DNA of 64,000 bases from contig JAYKNF010000013.1 in assembly GCA_036172665.1 (NCBI GenBank), positions 1,860,001 through 1,924,000 of the forward strand. Direction: 5' to 3'. Made by a program: the position numbers and the translations under genes. Below the pieces are notes generated by a model. That model had not been told where the DNA came from. It did not search any database and worked only from the letters and a program-made list of their open reading frames with translations. This document shows positions 25,292 to 39,694 of the stretch, in pieces (within the stretch, counting starts at the first letter, position 1; every line of letters starts with the position of its first letter). Source of the DNA: Prosopocoilus inquinatus. Its lineage: Eukaryota > Arthropoda > Insecta > Coleoptera > Lucanidae.

Positions 25292-28122
25292 ATTAGATTT
25301 GTTCCTGTGATGTATCTAATCTATCCTTACTTATCTATCATGTTATTTTACGTTACGATGGACTCCAGTAACTCTGATATGAGATACGCAGTTCTCGGAC
25401 TCAGCAGGAGCTGGAAATAATTTTGAACGAAATAACACGTATCAGCGTTGTTCCTGTCATGTATCTAATCGATTCTTACTTATCTATCATATTATTTGAA
25501 GTTACGATGGACTCCAGTATCTCTGATGTGAGATACGAAGTTTTCTGACGCAGCAGAAGCTGGAAATAGTTTTGAACGAAACAACACGTATTAGCGTTCT
25601 CCCTGTGAGGTATCTAATCGATCCTTACTTATCTATCATGTTATTTAAATTTACGATGGACTCCAGTAACTGTGATGTGAGATACGAAGTTCTCGGAGTC
25701 AGCAGGAGCTGGAAATAGTTTTGAACGAAATAACACGTATTAGCGTTGTTCCTGTGAGGTAACTAATCGATCCATACTTATCTATCATGTTATTTAACGT
25801 TACAATAGACTCCAGTAACTCTGATGTGAGATACGAAGTTTTCGGACGCAGCAGAAGCTGGAAATAGTTCTGAACGAAACGACACGTATTAGCGTTGTTC
25901 CTGTGATGTATCTAATCGACTCTTATTTATCTATCATGTTATTTGACGTTACGATGGACTCCAGAAACTCTGATGTGAAATACGAAGTTTTCGGACGCAG
26001 CAGAAGCTGGAAATAATTTTGAACGAAACAACACGTATTAGCGTTGTTCCTGTGAGATATCTAATCGATCCTTACTTATCTATCCTCTTATTTGACGTTA
26101 CGATGGACTCCAGTAACTCTGATGTGAGATACGAAGTTTTCGGACGCAGCAGAAGCTGGAAAAAGTTTTGAACGAAACAACACGTATTAGAGTCGTTCCT
26201 GTGATATATCTAACCGATCCTTACTTATCTATCATGTTATTTGACTTTACGATGGACTCCAGTAACTCTGATGTGAGATACGAAGTTTTCGGACGCAGCA
26301 AAAGCTGGAAATAGTTTTGAACGAAACAGCACGTATTAGCGTTGTTCCTGTGATGTATCTAATCGATCCCTACTTATCTACTATGTTATTTGACGTTTCA
26401 ACTTACTCCAGTAACTCTGATGTGAGATACGAAGTTTTCGGACGCAGCAGAAGCTGGAAACAGTTTTGAACGAAACAACACGTATTAGCGTTGTTCCTGT
26501 GATGTATCTAATCGATCCCTACTTATCTACTATGTTATTTGACGTTTCAACGGACTCCAGTAACTCTGATGTGAGATACGAAGTTTTCGGACGCAGCAGA
26601 AGCTGGAAACAATTTTGAACGAAACAACACGTATTAGCGTTGTTCCTGTCATGTATCTAATCGATTCTTACTTATCTATCATGTTATTTGACGTTACGAT
26701 GTACTCCAGTAACTCTGATGTGAGATACGAAGTTTTCAGACGCAGCAGAAACTGGAAATAGTTTGGAACGAAATAACACGTATTAGCGTTGATCCTGTCA
26801 TGTATCTAATCGATTCTTACTTATCTATTATGTTATTTGACGTTACGAAAGACTCCAGTAACTCTGATGTGAGATACGAAGTTTTCGGACGCAGCAGAAG
26901 CTGCAAATAGTTCTGAACGAAACGACACGTATTAGCGTTGTTCCTGTGATGTATCTAATCGATTCTTATTTATCTATCATGTTATTTGACGTTACGATGG
27001 ACTCCAGTAACTCTGATGTGAGATACGAAGTTTTCGGACGCAGCAGAAACTGGAAATAGTTTTGAACGAAATAACACGTATTAGCGTTGTTGCTGTGATG
27101 TATCTAATCGATCCTTACTTATCTATCTTGTTATTTGACGTTACGATGGACTTCAGTAACTCTGATGTGAGATACGAAGTTTTCGGACGCAGCAGAAGCT
27201 GGAAAAAGTTTTGAACGAAACAACACGTATTAGCGTCGTTCCTGTGATGTATCTAATCGATCCTTACTTATCTATCATGTTATTTGACTTTACTATGGAC
27301 TCCAGTAATTCTGATGTGAGATACGAAGTTTTCGGACGCAGCAGAAGCTGGAAATAGTTTTGAACGAAACAACACGTATTAGCGTTGTTCCTGTGATGTA
27401 TCTAATCGATCCCTACTTATCTACTGTGTTATTTAACGTTTCAACGGACTCCAGTAACTCTGATGTGAGATACGAAGTTTTCGGACGCAGCAGAATCTGG
27501 AAACAGTTTTGAACGAAACAACACGTATTAGCGTTGTTCCTGTGATGTATCTAATCGATCCCTACTTATCTACTATGTTATTTGACGCTTCAACGGACTC
27601 CAGTAACTCTGATGTGAGATACGAAGTTTTCGGACGCAGCAGAAGCTGGAAACAGTTTTGAACGAAACAACACGTATTAGCGTTGTTCCTGTCATGTATC
27701 TAATCGATTCTTACTTATCTATCATGTTATTTGACGTTACGATGTACTCCAGTAACTCTGATGTGAGATACGAAGTTTTCAGACGCAGCAGAAACTGGAA
27801 ATAGTTTGGAACGAAATAACACGTATTAGCGTTGATCCTGTCATGTATCTAATCGATTCTTACTTATCTATTATGTTATTTGACGTTACGAAAGACTCCA
27901 GTAACTCTGATGTGAGATACGAAGTTTTCGGACGCAGCAGAAGCTGGAAATAGTTCTGAACGAAACGACACGTATTAGCGTTGTTCCTGTGATGTATCTA
28001 ATCGATTCTTATTTATCTATCATGTTATTTGACGTTACGATGGACTCCAGTAACTCTGATGTGAGATACGAAGTTTTCGGACGCAGCAGAAGCTGGAAAT
28101 AGTTTTGAACGAAATAACACGT
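25292..28122. repeat. Alpha HOR, 19-mer (2831 bp), end type 1
   Basis: Bounded by successive attagatttg landmarks exactly 2831 bp apart (19 x 149). After the gacgcttcaacgg monomer the unit ends with ttacgatgtactcc, ttacgaaagactcc and tcttattt monomers, a repeat of three variants already used in the middle of the unit. One private change is ctcggagtcagc near 25693. Confidence 0.92.
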
Positions 28123-31100
28123 ATTAGATTTGTTCCTGTGATGTATCTAATCTATCCTTACTTATCTATCATGTTATTTTACGTTACGATGGACTCCAGT
28201 AACTCTGATATGAGATACGCAGTTCTCGGACTCAGCAGGAGCTGGAAATAGTTTTGAACGAAATAACACGTATCAGCGTTGTTCCTGTCATGTATCTAAT
28301 CGATTCTTACTTATCTATCATATTATTTGAAGTTACGATGGACTCCAGTATCTCTGATGTGAGATACGAAGTTTTCTGACGCAGCAGAAGCTGGAAATAG
28401 TTTTGAACGAAACAACACGTATTAGCGTTCTTCCTGTGAGGTATCTAATCGATCCTTACTTATCTATCATGTTATTTAAATTTACGATGGACTCCAGTAA
28501 CTGTGATGTGAGATACGAAGTTCTCGGACTCAGCAGGAGCTGGAAATAGTTTTGAACGAAATAACACGTATTAGCGTTGTTCCTGTGAGGTAACTAATCG
28601 ATCCATACTTATCTATCATGTTATTTAACGTTACAATAGACTCCAGTAACTCTGATGTGAGATACGAAGTTTTCGGACGCAGCAGAAGCTGGAAATAGTT
28701 CTGAACGAAACGACACGTATTAGCGTTGTTCCTGTGATGTATCTAATCGACTCTTATTTATCTATCATGTTATTTGACGTTACGATGGACTCCAGAAACT
28801 CTGATGTGAAATACGAAGTTCTCGGACGCAGCAGAAGCTGGAAATAATTTTGAACGAAACAACACGTATTAGCGTTGTTCCTGTGAGATATCTAATCGAT
28901 CCTTACTTATCTATCCTCTTTTTTGACGTTACGATGGACTCCAGTAACTCTGATGTGAGATACGAAGTTTTCGGACGCAGCAGAAGCTGGAAAAAGTTTT
29001 GAACGAAACAACACGTATTAGCGTCGTTCCTGTGATATATCTAACCGATCCTTACTTATCTATCATGTTATTTGACTTTACGATGGACTCCAGTAACTCT
29101 GATGTGAGATACGAAGTTTTCGGACGCAGCAAAAGCTGGAAATAGTTTTGAACGAAACAGCACGTATTAGCGTTGTTCCTGTGATGTATCTAATCGATCC
29201 CTACTTATCTACTATGTTATTTGACGTTTCAACTTACTCCAGTAACTCTGATGTGAGATACGAAGTTTTCGGACGCAGCAGAAGCTGGAAACAGTTTTGA
29301 ACGAAACAACACGTATTAGCGTTGTTCCTGTGATGTATCTAATCGATCCCTACTTATCTACTATGTTATTTGACGTTTCAACGGACTCCAGTAACTCTGA
29401 TGCGAGATACGAAGTTTTCGGACGCAGCAGAAGCTGGAAACAATTTTGAACGAAACAACACGTATTAGCGTTGTTCCTGTCATGTATCTAATCGATTCTT
29501 ACTTATCTATCATGTTATTTGACGTTACGATGTACTCCAGTAACTCTGATGTGAGATACGAAGTTTTCAGACGCAGCAGAAACTGGAAATAGTTTGGAAC
29601 GAAATAACACGTATTAGCGTTGATCCTGTCATGTATCTAATCGATTCTTACTTATCTATTATGTTATTTGACGTTACGAAAGACTCCAGTAACTCTGATG
29701 TGAGATACGAAGTTTTCGGACGCAGCAGAAGCTGGAAATAGTTCTGAACGAAACGACACGTATTAGCGTTGTTCCTGTGATGTATCTAATCGATTCTTAT
29801 TTATCTATCATGTTATTTGACGTTACGATGGACTCCAGTAACTCTGATGTGAGATACGAAGTTTTCGGACGCAGCAGAAGCTGGAAATAGTTTTGAACGA
29901 AATAACACGTATTAGCGTTGTTGCTGTGATGTATCTAATCGATCCTTACTTATCTATCTTGTTATTTGACGTTACGATGGACTCCAGTAACTCTGATGTG
30001 AGATACGAAGTTTTCGGACGCAGCAGAAGCTGGAAAAAGTTTTGAACGAAACAACACGTATTAGCGTCGTTCCTGTGATGTATCTAATCGATCCTTACTT
30101 ATCTATCCTCTTATTTGACGTTACGATGGACTCCAGTAACTCTGATGTGAGATACAAAGTTTTTGGACGCAGCAGCTGCTGGAAATAGTTTTAAACGAAA
30201 CAACACGTATTAGCGTTGTTCCTGTGCTGTATCTAATCGATCCTTACTTATCTATCATGTTATTTGACGTTTCGATGGACTCCAGTAACTCTGATGTGAG
30301 ATACGACGTTTTCGGACGCAGCAGAAGCTGGAAATAGTTTTTAACGAAACAACACATATTAGCGTTGTTCCTTTGATGTATCTAATCGATCCTTACTTAT
30401 CTATCATGTTATTTGACGTTTGGATGGACTCCAGTAACTCTGATGTGAGATACGAAGTTCTCGGACGCAGCAGAAGCTGGAAATAGTTTTAAACGAAACA
30501 ACACGCATTAGCGTTGTTCCTGTGATGTATCTAATTGATCCTTACTCATCTATCATGTTATTTGGCGTTTCGATGGACTCCAGTAACTCTGATGTGAGAT
30601 ACAAAGTTTACGGACGCAGCAGAAGCTGGAAATAGGTTTAAATGAAACAACACGTATTAGCGTTGTTCCTGTGATGTATCTAATCGATCCTTACTCATCT
30701 ATCATGTTATTTGACGTTTGCATGGACTCCAGTAACCCCGATGTGAGATACCAAATTTTCGGACGCAGCAGCAGCTGGAAATAGTCTTAAACGAAACAAC
30801 ACATATTAGCGTTGTTCCTGTGATGTATCTAATCGATCCTTACTCATCTATCATGTTATTTGACGTTTGGACGGACTCCAGTAACTCTGATGTGAGATAC
30901 AAAGTTCTCGGACACAGCAGAAGCTGGAAATAGTTTTGAACGAAACAACACGTATTAGCGTTGTTCCTGTGCTGTATCTAATCGATCCTTACTTATCTAT
31001 CATGTTATTTGACGTTTCGATGGACTCCATAACTCTGATGTGAGATACGACGTTTTCGGACGCAGCAGAAGCTGGAAATAGTTTTAAACGAAACAACACG

Positions 31101-31203
31101 TATTAGCGTTTTTCCTGTGATGTATCTAATCGATCCTTACTTATCTATCATGTTATTTGACGTTTGGATGGACTCCAGTAACTCTGATGTGAGATACGAA
31201 GTT
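26107..31203. repeat. 6853-bp duplication, copy 2
   Basis: This is the second copy of 19254-24350. I noticed private substitutions here, for example tcctcttttttg near 28915 and gatgcgag near 29400, so the two copies are distinguishable. Confidence 0.92.
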
Positions 31204-32442
31204 CTCGGACGCAGCAGAAGCTGGAAATAGTTTTAAACGAAACAACACGCATTAGCGTTGTTCCTGTGATGTATCTAATCGATCCTTACTCATCTATCAT
31301 TTTATTTGGCGTTTCGATGGACTCCAGTAACTCTGATGTGAGATACGAAGTTTTCGGACGCAGCAGAAACTGGAAATAGTTTTGAACGAAATAACACGTA
31401 TTAGCGTTGTTGCTGTGATGTATCTAATCGATCCTTACTTATCTATCTTGTTATTTGACGTTACGATGGACTCCAGTAACTCTGATGTGAGATACGAAGT
31501 TTTCGGACGCAGCAGAAGCTGGAAAAAGTTTTGAACGAAACAACACGTATTAGCGTCGTTCCTGTGATGTATCTAATCGATCCTTACTTATCTATCATGT
31601 TATTTGACTTTACTATGGACTCCAGTAATTCTGATGTGAGATACGAAGTTTTCGGACGCAGCAGAAGCTGGAAATAGTTTTGAACGAAACAACACGTATT
31701 AGCGTTGTTCCTGTGATGTATCTAATCGATCCCTACTTATCTACTGTGTTATTTAACGTTTCAACGGACTCCAGTAACTCTGATGTGAGATACGAAGTTT
31801 TCGGACGCAGCAGAATCTGGAAACAGTTTTGAACGAAACAACACGTATTAGCGTTGTTCCTGTGATGTATCTAATCGATCCCTACTTATCTACTATGTTA
31901 TTTGACGCTTCAACGGACTCCAGTAACTCTGATGTGAGATACGAAGTTTTCGGACGCAGCAGAAGCTGGAAACAGTTTTGAACGAAACAACACGTATTAG
32001 CGTTGTTCCTGTCATGTATCTAATCGATTCTTACTTATCTATCATGTTATTTGACGTTACGATGTACTCCAGTAACTCTGATGTGAGATACGAAGTTTTC
32101 AGACGCAGCAGAAACTGGAAATAGTTTGGAACGAAATAACACGTATTAGCGTTGATCCTGTCATGTATCTAATCGATTCTTACTTATCTATTATGTTATT
32201 TGACGTTACGAAAGACTCCAGTAACTCTGATGTGAGATACGAAGTTTTCGGACGCAGCAGAAGCTGGAAATAGTTCTGAACGAAACGACACGTATTAGCG
32301 TTGTTCCTGTGATGTATCTAATCGATTCTTATTTATCTATCATGTTATTTGACGTTACGATGGACTCCAGTAACTCTGATGTGAGATACGAAGTTTTCGG
32401 ACGCAGCAGAAGCTGGAAATAGTTTTGAACGAAATAACACGT
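28123..32442. repeat. Alpha HOR with gamma insert, 29 monomers (4320 bp)
   Basis: 29 x 149 minus 1 bp. The gamma insert (about 30155-31320) is longer than in the 27-mer unit and returns to alpha through a hybrid monomer with tttatttggcg and cagcagaaactgg. It ends in the type-1 series. Confidence 0.9.
30155..31330. repeat. Gamma-family insert 2
   Basis: Copy of insert 1 at offset 6853 bp, with a longer right side that adds the ttctcgg/acacgcatt monomer and the cattttatttggcg monomer. It returns to alpha at about 31321-31350. The palindrome is at 30170-30181. Confidence 0.85.
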
Positions 32443-33846
32443 ATTAGATTTGTTCCTGTGATGTATCTAATCTATCCTTACTTATCTATCATGTTATTTT
32501 ACGTTACGATGGACTCCAGTAACTCTGATATGAGATACGCAGTTCTCGGACTCAGCAGGAGCTGGAAATAGTTTTGAACGAAATAACACGTATCAGCGTT
32601 GTTCCTGTCATGTATCTAATCGATTCTTACTTATCTATCATATTATTTGAAGTTACGATGGACTCCAGTATCTCTGATGTGAGATACGAAGTTTTCTGAC
32701 GCAGCAGAAGCTGGAAATAGTTTTGAACGAAACAACACGTATTAGCGTTCTTCCTGTGAGGTATCTAATCGATCCTTACTTATCTATCATGTTATTTAAA
32801 TTTACGATGGACTCCAGTAACTGTGATGTGAGATACGAAGTTCTCGGACTCAGCAGGAGCTGGAAATAGTTTTGAACGAAATAACACGTATTAGCGTTGT
32901 TCCTGTGAGGTAACTAATCGATCCATACTTATCTATCATGTTATTTAACGTTACAATAGACTCCAGTAACTCTGATGTGAGATACGAAGTTTTCGGACGC
33001 AGCAGAAGCTGGAAATAGTTCTGAACGAAACGACACGTATTAGCGTTGTTCCTGTGATGTATCTAATCGACTCTTATTTATCTATCATGTTATTTGACGT
33101 TACGATGGACTCCAGAAACTCTGATGTGAAATACGAAGTTCTCGGACGCAGCAGAAGCTGGAAATAATTTTGAACGAAACAACACGTATTAGCGTTGTTC
33201 CTGTGAGATATCTAATCGATCCTTACTTATCTATCCTCTTATTTGACGTTACGATGGACTCCAGTAACTCTGATGTGAGATACGAAGTTTTCGGACGCAG
33301 CAGAAGCTGGAAAAAGTTTTGAACGAAACAACACGTATTAGCGTCGTTCCTGTGATATATCTAACCGATCCTTACTTATCTATCATGTTATTTGACTTTA
33401 CGATGGACTCCAGTAACTCTGATGTGAGATACGAAGTTTTCGGACGCAGCAAAAGCTGGAAATAGTTTTGAACGAAACAGCACGTATTAGCGTTGTTCCT
33501 GTGATGTATCTAATCGATCCCTACTTATCTACTATGTTATTTGACGTTTCAACTTACTCCAGTAACTCTGATGTGAGATACGAAGTTTTCGGACGCAGCA
33601 GAAGCTGGAAACAGTTTTGAACGAAACAACACGTATTAGCGTTGTTCCTGTGATGTATCTAATCGATCCCTACTTATCTACTATGTTATTTGACGTTTCA
33701 ACGGACTCCAGTAACTCTGATGTGAGATACGAAGTTTTCGGACGCAGCAGAAGCTGGAAACAATTTTGAACGAAACAACACGTATTAGCGTTGTTCCTGT
33801 CATGTATCTAATCGATTCTTACTTATCTATCATGTTATTTGACGTT

Positions 33847-35769
33847 TCAAAGGACTCCAGTATCTCTGATGTGAGATACGAACTTCTTGAACTCAGCAGA
33901 AGCAGGAAACAGTTTTGAACGAAACAACTAGTATTAGCGTTGTTCCTGTCATGTATCTAATCGATTCTTACTTATCTATCATGTTATTTGACGTTACAAT
34001 AGACTCCAGTAACTCTGATGTGAGATACGAAGTTTTCGGACGCAGCAGAAGCTGGAAATAGTTCTGAACGAAACGACACGTATTAGCGTTGTTTCTGTGA
34101 TGTATCTAATCGATTCTTATTTATCTATCATGTTATTTGACGTTACGATGAACTCCGGTAACTCTGATGTGAGATACGAAGTTTTCGGACGCAGCAGAAG
34201 CTGGAAATAGTTTTGAACGAAACAACACGTATTAGCGTTGTTCCTGTGATGTACCTAATCGATCCCTACTTATCTACTATGTTATTTGACGTTTCAACGG
34301 ACTCCAGTAACTCTGATGTGAGATACGAAGTTTTCGGACGCAGCAGAAGCTGGAAATAGTCTTGAACGAAACATCACGTATTAGCGTTGTTTCTGTGATG
34401 TATCTAATCGATCCTTACTTATCTATCATGTTATTTGACGTTTCGACGGACTCCAGTATCTCTGATGTGATATACGAAGTTTTCGGACGCAGCAGAAGCT
34501 CGAAACAGTTTTGAACGAAACAACACGTGTTAGCGTTATTCCTGTGATGTATCTAATCGATCCTCACTTAACTATCATGTTATTTGACGTTACGATAGAC
34601 TCCAGTAACTCTGATGTGAGATACGAAGTTTTCGGACGCAGCAGAAGCTGGAAATAGTTTGGAACGAAATAACACGTATTAGCGTTGTTCCTGTCTAATC
34701 CATTCCATTCCATTCCATGTATCTAATCGATTCTTACTTATCTATCATGTTATTTGACGTTACAATAGACTCCAGTAACTCTGATGTGAGATACGAAATT
34801 TTCGGAAGCAGCAGAAGCTGGAAATAGTTCTGAACGAAACGACACGTATTAGCGTTATTCCTGTGATGTATCTAATCGATTCTTATTTATCTATCATGTT
34901 ACTTGACGTTACGATGGACTCCAGTAACTCTGATGTGAGATACGAAGTTTTCGGACGCAGCAGAAGCTGGAAATAGTTTTGAACGAAACAACACGTATTA
35001 GCGTTGTTCCTGTCATGTATCTAACCGATTCTTACTTATCTATCATGTTATTTGACGTTACAATAGACTCCAGTAACTCTGATGTGAGATACGAAGTTTT
35101 CGGACGCAGCAGAAGCCGGAAATAGTTTGGAACGAAATAACACGTATTAGCGTTGTTCCTGTCATGTATCTAATCGATTCTTACTTATCTATCATGTTAC
35201 TTGACGTTACAATAGACTCCAGTATCTCTGATGTGAGATATGAAGTTTTCGGACGCAGCAGAAACTGGAAATAGTTTTGAACGAAATAACACGTATTAGC
35301 GCTGTTCCTGTGATGTATCTAATCGATTCTTACTTATCTATCATGTTACTTGACATTACAATAGACTCCAGTAACTCTGATGTGAGATACGAAGTTTTCG
35401 GACGCAGCAGAAGCTGGAAATAGTTTTGAACGAAACAACACGTATTAGCGTTGTTCCTGTGATGTATCTAATCGATCCTTACTTATCTATCATGTTATTT
35501 GACGTTTCAACGGACTCCAGTAACTCTGATGTGAGATACGAAGTACTCGGACGCAGCAGAAGCTGGAAACAGTTTCGAGCGGAACAACTAGTATTAGCGT
35601 TATTCCAGAGATATATCTAATCCATCCTTACTATCTATCATGTTATTTGACGTTACGATGGACTCCAGTAACTCTGATATGAGATACGAAGTTCTCGGAC
35701 TCAGCAGAAGCCGGAAATAGTTTTCAACGAAACAACATGTATTAGCGTTGTTCCTGTAATGTATCTAAT
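33847..35769. repeat. Beta-family block, right copy of 1525-3447
   Basis: Same monomer order as 1525-3447 at an offset of 32,322 bp, including the tttcaaagg start, the gatgaactccggtaac monomer and the CCATT insertion at 34696-34716. Not coding. Confidence 0.8.
34696..34716. repeat. 21-bp CCATT pentamer insertion, copy 4
   Basis: Same insertion, exactly 32,322 bp after copy 1. Confidence 0.93.
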
Positions 35770-38700
35770 CGATCCTTATTTATCTATCCTGTTATTTGAC
35801 GTTACGATGGACTCCAGTAACTCTGATGTGAGATACGAAGTTTTCGGACGCAGCAGAAGCTGGAAACAGTTTTGAACGAAACAGCACGTATTAGCGTTGT
35901 TCCTGTAATATATCTAATCGATCCTCACTTAGCTATCATGTTATTTGACGTTACGATAGACTCCAGTAACTCTGATGTGAGATACGAAGTTTTCGGACGC
36001 AGCAGAAGCTGGAAATAGTTTTGAACGAAATAACACGTATTAGCGTTGTTCCTGTGATGTATCTAATCTATCCTTACTTATCTATCATGTTATTTTACGT
36101 TACGATGGACTCCAGTAACTCTGATATGAGATACGCAGTTCTCGGACTCAGCAGGAGCTGGAAATAGTTTTGAACGAAATAACACGTATCAGCGTTGTTC
36201 CTGTCATGTATCTAATCGATTCTTACTTATCTATCATATTATTTGAAGTTACGATAGACTCCAGTAACTCTGATGTGAGATACGAAGTTTTCTGACGCAG
36301 CAGAAGCTGGAAATAGTTTTGAACGAAACAACACGTATTAGCGTTCTTCCTGTGAGGTATCTAATCGATCCTTACTTATCTATCATGTTATTTAAATTTA
36401 CGATGGACTCCAGTAACTGTGATGTGAGATACGAAGTTCTCGGACTCAGCAGGAGCTGGAAATAGTTTTGAACGAAATAACACGTATTAGCGTTGTTCCT
36501 GTGAGGTAACTAATCGATCCATACTTATCTATCATGTTATTTAACGTTACAATAGACTCCAGTAACTCTGATGTGAGATACGAAGTTTTCGGACGCAGCA
36601 GAAGCTGGAAATAGTTCTGAACGAAACGACACGTATTAGCGTTGTTCCTGTGATGTATCTAATCGACTCTTATTTATCTATCATGTTATTTGACGTTACG
36701 ATGGACTCCAGAAACTCTGATGTGAAATACGAAGTTTTCGGACGCAGCAGAAGCTGGAAATAGTTTTGAACGAAACAACACGTATTAGCGTTGTTCCTGT
36801 GAGATATCTAATCGATCCTTACTTATCTATCCTCTTATTTGACGTTACGATGGACTCCAGTAACTCTGATGTGAGATACGAAGTTTTCGGACGCAGCAGA
36901 AGCTGGAAAAAGTTTTGAACGAAACAACACGTATTAGCGTCGTTCCTGTGATATATCTAACCGATCCTTACTTATCTATCATGTTATTTGACTTTACGAT
37001 GGACTCCAGTAACTCTGATGTGAGATACGAAGTTTTCGGACGCAGCAAAAGCTGGAAATAGTTTTGAACGAAACAGCACGTATTAGCGTTGTTCCTGTGA
37101 TGTATCTAATCGATCCCTACTTATCTACTATGTTATTTGACGTTTCAACTTACTCCAGTAACTCTGATGTGAGATACGAAGTTTTCGGACGCAGCAGAAG
37201 CTGGAAACAGTTTTGAACGAAACAACACGTATTAGCGTTGTTCCTGTGATGTATCTAATCGATCATTACTTATCTACTATGTTATTTGACGTTTCAACGG
37301 ACTCCAGTAACTCTGATGTGAGATACGAAGTTTTCGGACGCAGCAGAAGCTGGAAACAATTTTGAACGAAACAACACGTATTAGCGTTGTTCCTGTCATG
37401 TATCTAATCGATTCTTACTTATCTATCATGTTATTTGACGTTACGATGTACTCCAGTAACTCTGATGTGAGATACGAAGTTTTCAGACGCAGCAGAAACT
37501 GGAAATAGTTTGGAACGAAATAACACGTATTAGCGTTGATCCTGTCATGTATCTAATCGATTCTTACTTATCTATTATGTTATTTGACGTTACGAAAGAC
37601 TCCAGTAACTCTGATGTGAGATACGAAGTTTTCGGACGCAGCAGAAGCTGGAAATAGTTCTGAACGAAACGACACGTATTAGCGTTGTTCCTGTGATGTA
37701 TCTAATCGATTCTTATTTATCTATCATGTTATTTGACGTTACGATGGACTCCAGTAACTCTGATGTGAGATACGAAGTTTTCGGACGCAGCAGAAGCCGG
37801 AAATAGTTTTGAACGAAATAACACGTATTAGCGTTGTTGCTGTGATGTATCTAATCGATCCTTACTTATCTATCTTGTTATTTGACATTACGATGGACTC
37901 CAGTAACTCTGATGTGAGATACGAAGTTTTCGGACGCAGCAGAAGCTGGAAAAAGTTTTGAACGAAACAACACGTATTAGCGTCGTTCCTGTGATGTATC
38001 TAATCGATCCTTACTTATCTATCATGTTATTTGACTTTACTATGGACTCCAGTAATTCTGATGTGAGATACGAAGTTTTCGGACGCAGCAGAAGCTGGAA
38101 ATAGTTTTGAACGAAACAACACGTATTAGCGTTGTTCCTGTGATGTATCTAATCGATCCCTACTTATCTACTGTGTTATTTAACGTTTCAACGGACTCCA
38201 GTAACTCTGATGTGAGATACGAAGTTTTCGGACGCAGCAGAAGCTGGAAACAGTTTTGAACGAAACAACACGTATTAGCGTTGTTCCTGTGATGTATCTA
38301 ATCGATCCCTACTTATCTACTATGTTATTTGACGCTTCAACGGACTCCAGTAACTCTGATGTGAGATACGAAGTTTTCGGACGCAGCAGAAGCTGGAAAC
38401 AGTTTTGAACGAAACAACACGTATTAGCGTTGTTCCTGTCATGTATCTAATCGATTCTTACTTATCTATCATGTTATTTGACGATACGATGTACTCCAGT
38501 AACTCTGATGTGAGATACGAAATTCTAGGACTCAGCAATAGTTGGAAATAGTTTTGAACGAAATAACACGTATTAGCGTTGTTCCTGTGATGTATTTAAT
38601 CGATCCTTACTTATCTATCCTGTTATTTGACGTTACGATGGACTCCAGTAACTCTGATGTGAGATACGAAGTTTTCGGACGCAGCAGAAGCTGGAAACAG

Positions 38701-39612
38701 TTTTGAACGAAACAGCACGTATTAGCGTTGTTCCTGTGATGTATTTAATCGATCCTTACTTATCTATCCTGTTATTTGACGTTACGATGGACTCCAGTAA
38801 CTCTGATGTGAGATACGAAGTTTTCGGACGCAACAGAAGCTGGAAACAGTTTTGAACGAAACAACACGTATTATCGTTGTTCCTGTCATGTATCTAATCG
38901 ATTCTTACTTATCTATCATGTTATTTGACGTTACAATAGGCTCCAGTAACTCTGATGTGAGATACGAAGTTTTCGGACGCAGCAGAAGCTGCAAATAGTT
39001 TTGAACGAAATAACACGTATTAACGTTGTTCCTGTGATGTATCTAATCTATCCTTACTTATCTATCATGTTATTTTACGTTACGATGGACTCCAGTAACT
39101 CTGATATGAGATACGATGTTCTCGGACGCAGCAGGAGCTGGAAATAGTTTTGAACGAAATAACACGTATTAGCGTTGTTCCTGTCATGTATCTATTCGAT
39201 TCTTACTTATCTATCATGTTATTTGACGATACGATGGACTCCAGTAACTCTGATGTGATATACGAAGTTTCCGGACGCAGCGAAAGCTGGAAATAGTTTT
39301 GAACGAAACAACACGTATTAGCGTTGTTCCTGTGATATATCTAATCGATCCTTACTTATCCATCATGTTATTTGACGTTACGATAGACTCCGGTATCTCT
39401 GATGTGAGATACGAAGTTCTCGGACTCAGCAGGAGCTGGAAATAGTTTTGAACGAAATAGCACGTATTAAAGTTGTTCCTGTCATGTATCTAATCGATTC
39501 TTACTTATCTATCATGTTATTTGACGTTACGATGGACTCCAGTAACTCTGATGTGATATACGAAGTTTTCGGAAGCAGCAGAAGCTGGAAATAGTTTTGA
39601 ACGAAACAACGC

Positions 39613-39694
39613 GTATTAGCGTTGTTCCTGTGATGTATGATACGAAGTTTTCGGACGCAGCAGAAGCTGGAAATAGTCTTGAACGAAACATCAG
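39613..39694. repeat. Truncated 82-bp monomer, second copy
   Basis: This is identical in structure to the truncated monomer at 7291-7372, with the same gatgtat/gatacg joint at 39638/39639. The offset is exactly 32,322 bp, so it is a duplicate and not an independent deletion. Confidence 0.93.

Larger units (their letters stand above)
24314..33846. repeat. 26-kb-offset duplication, copy 1
   Basis: This block recurs at 50360-60339. Shared rare variants include gtaactctggtgtgag (near 24775 and 50821), ctcggagtcagc (near 25693 and 51739) and tagagtcg (26188 and 52234). The offset is 26,046 bp at first, 26,195 after one extra monomer in the second copy, and 26,493 after two more. The right end is the beta junction at 33847, which the second copy lacks. 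Confidence 0.9.
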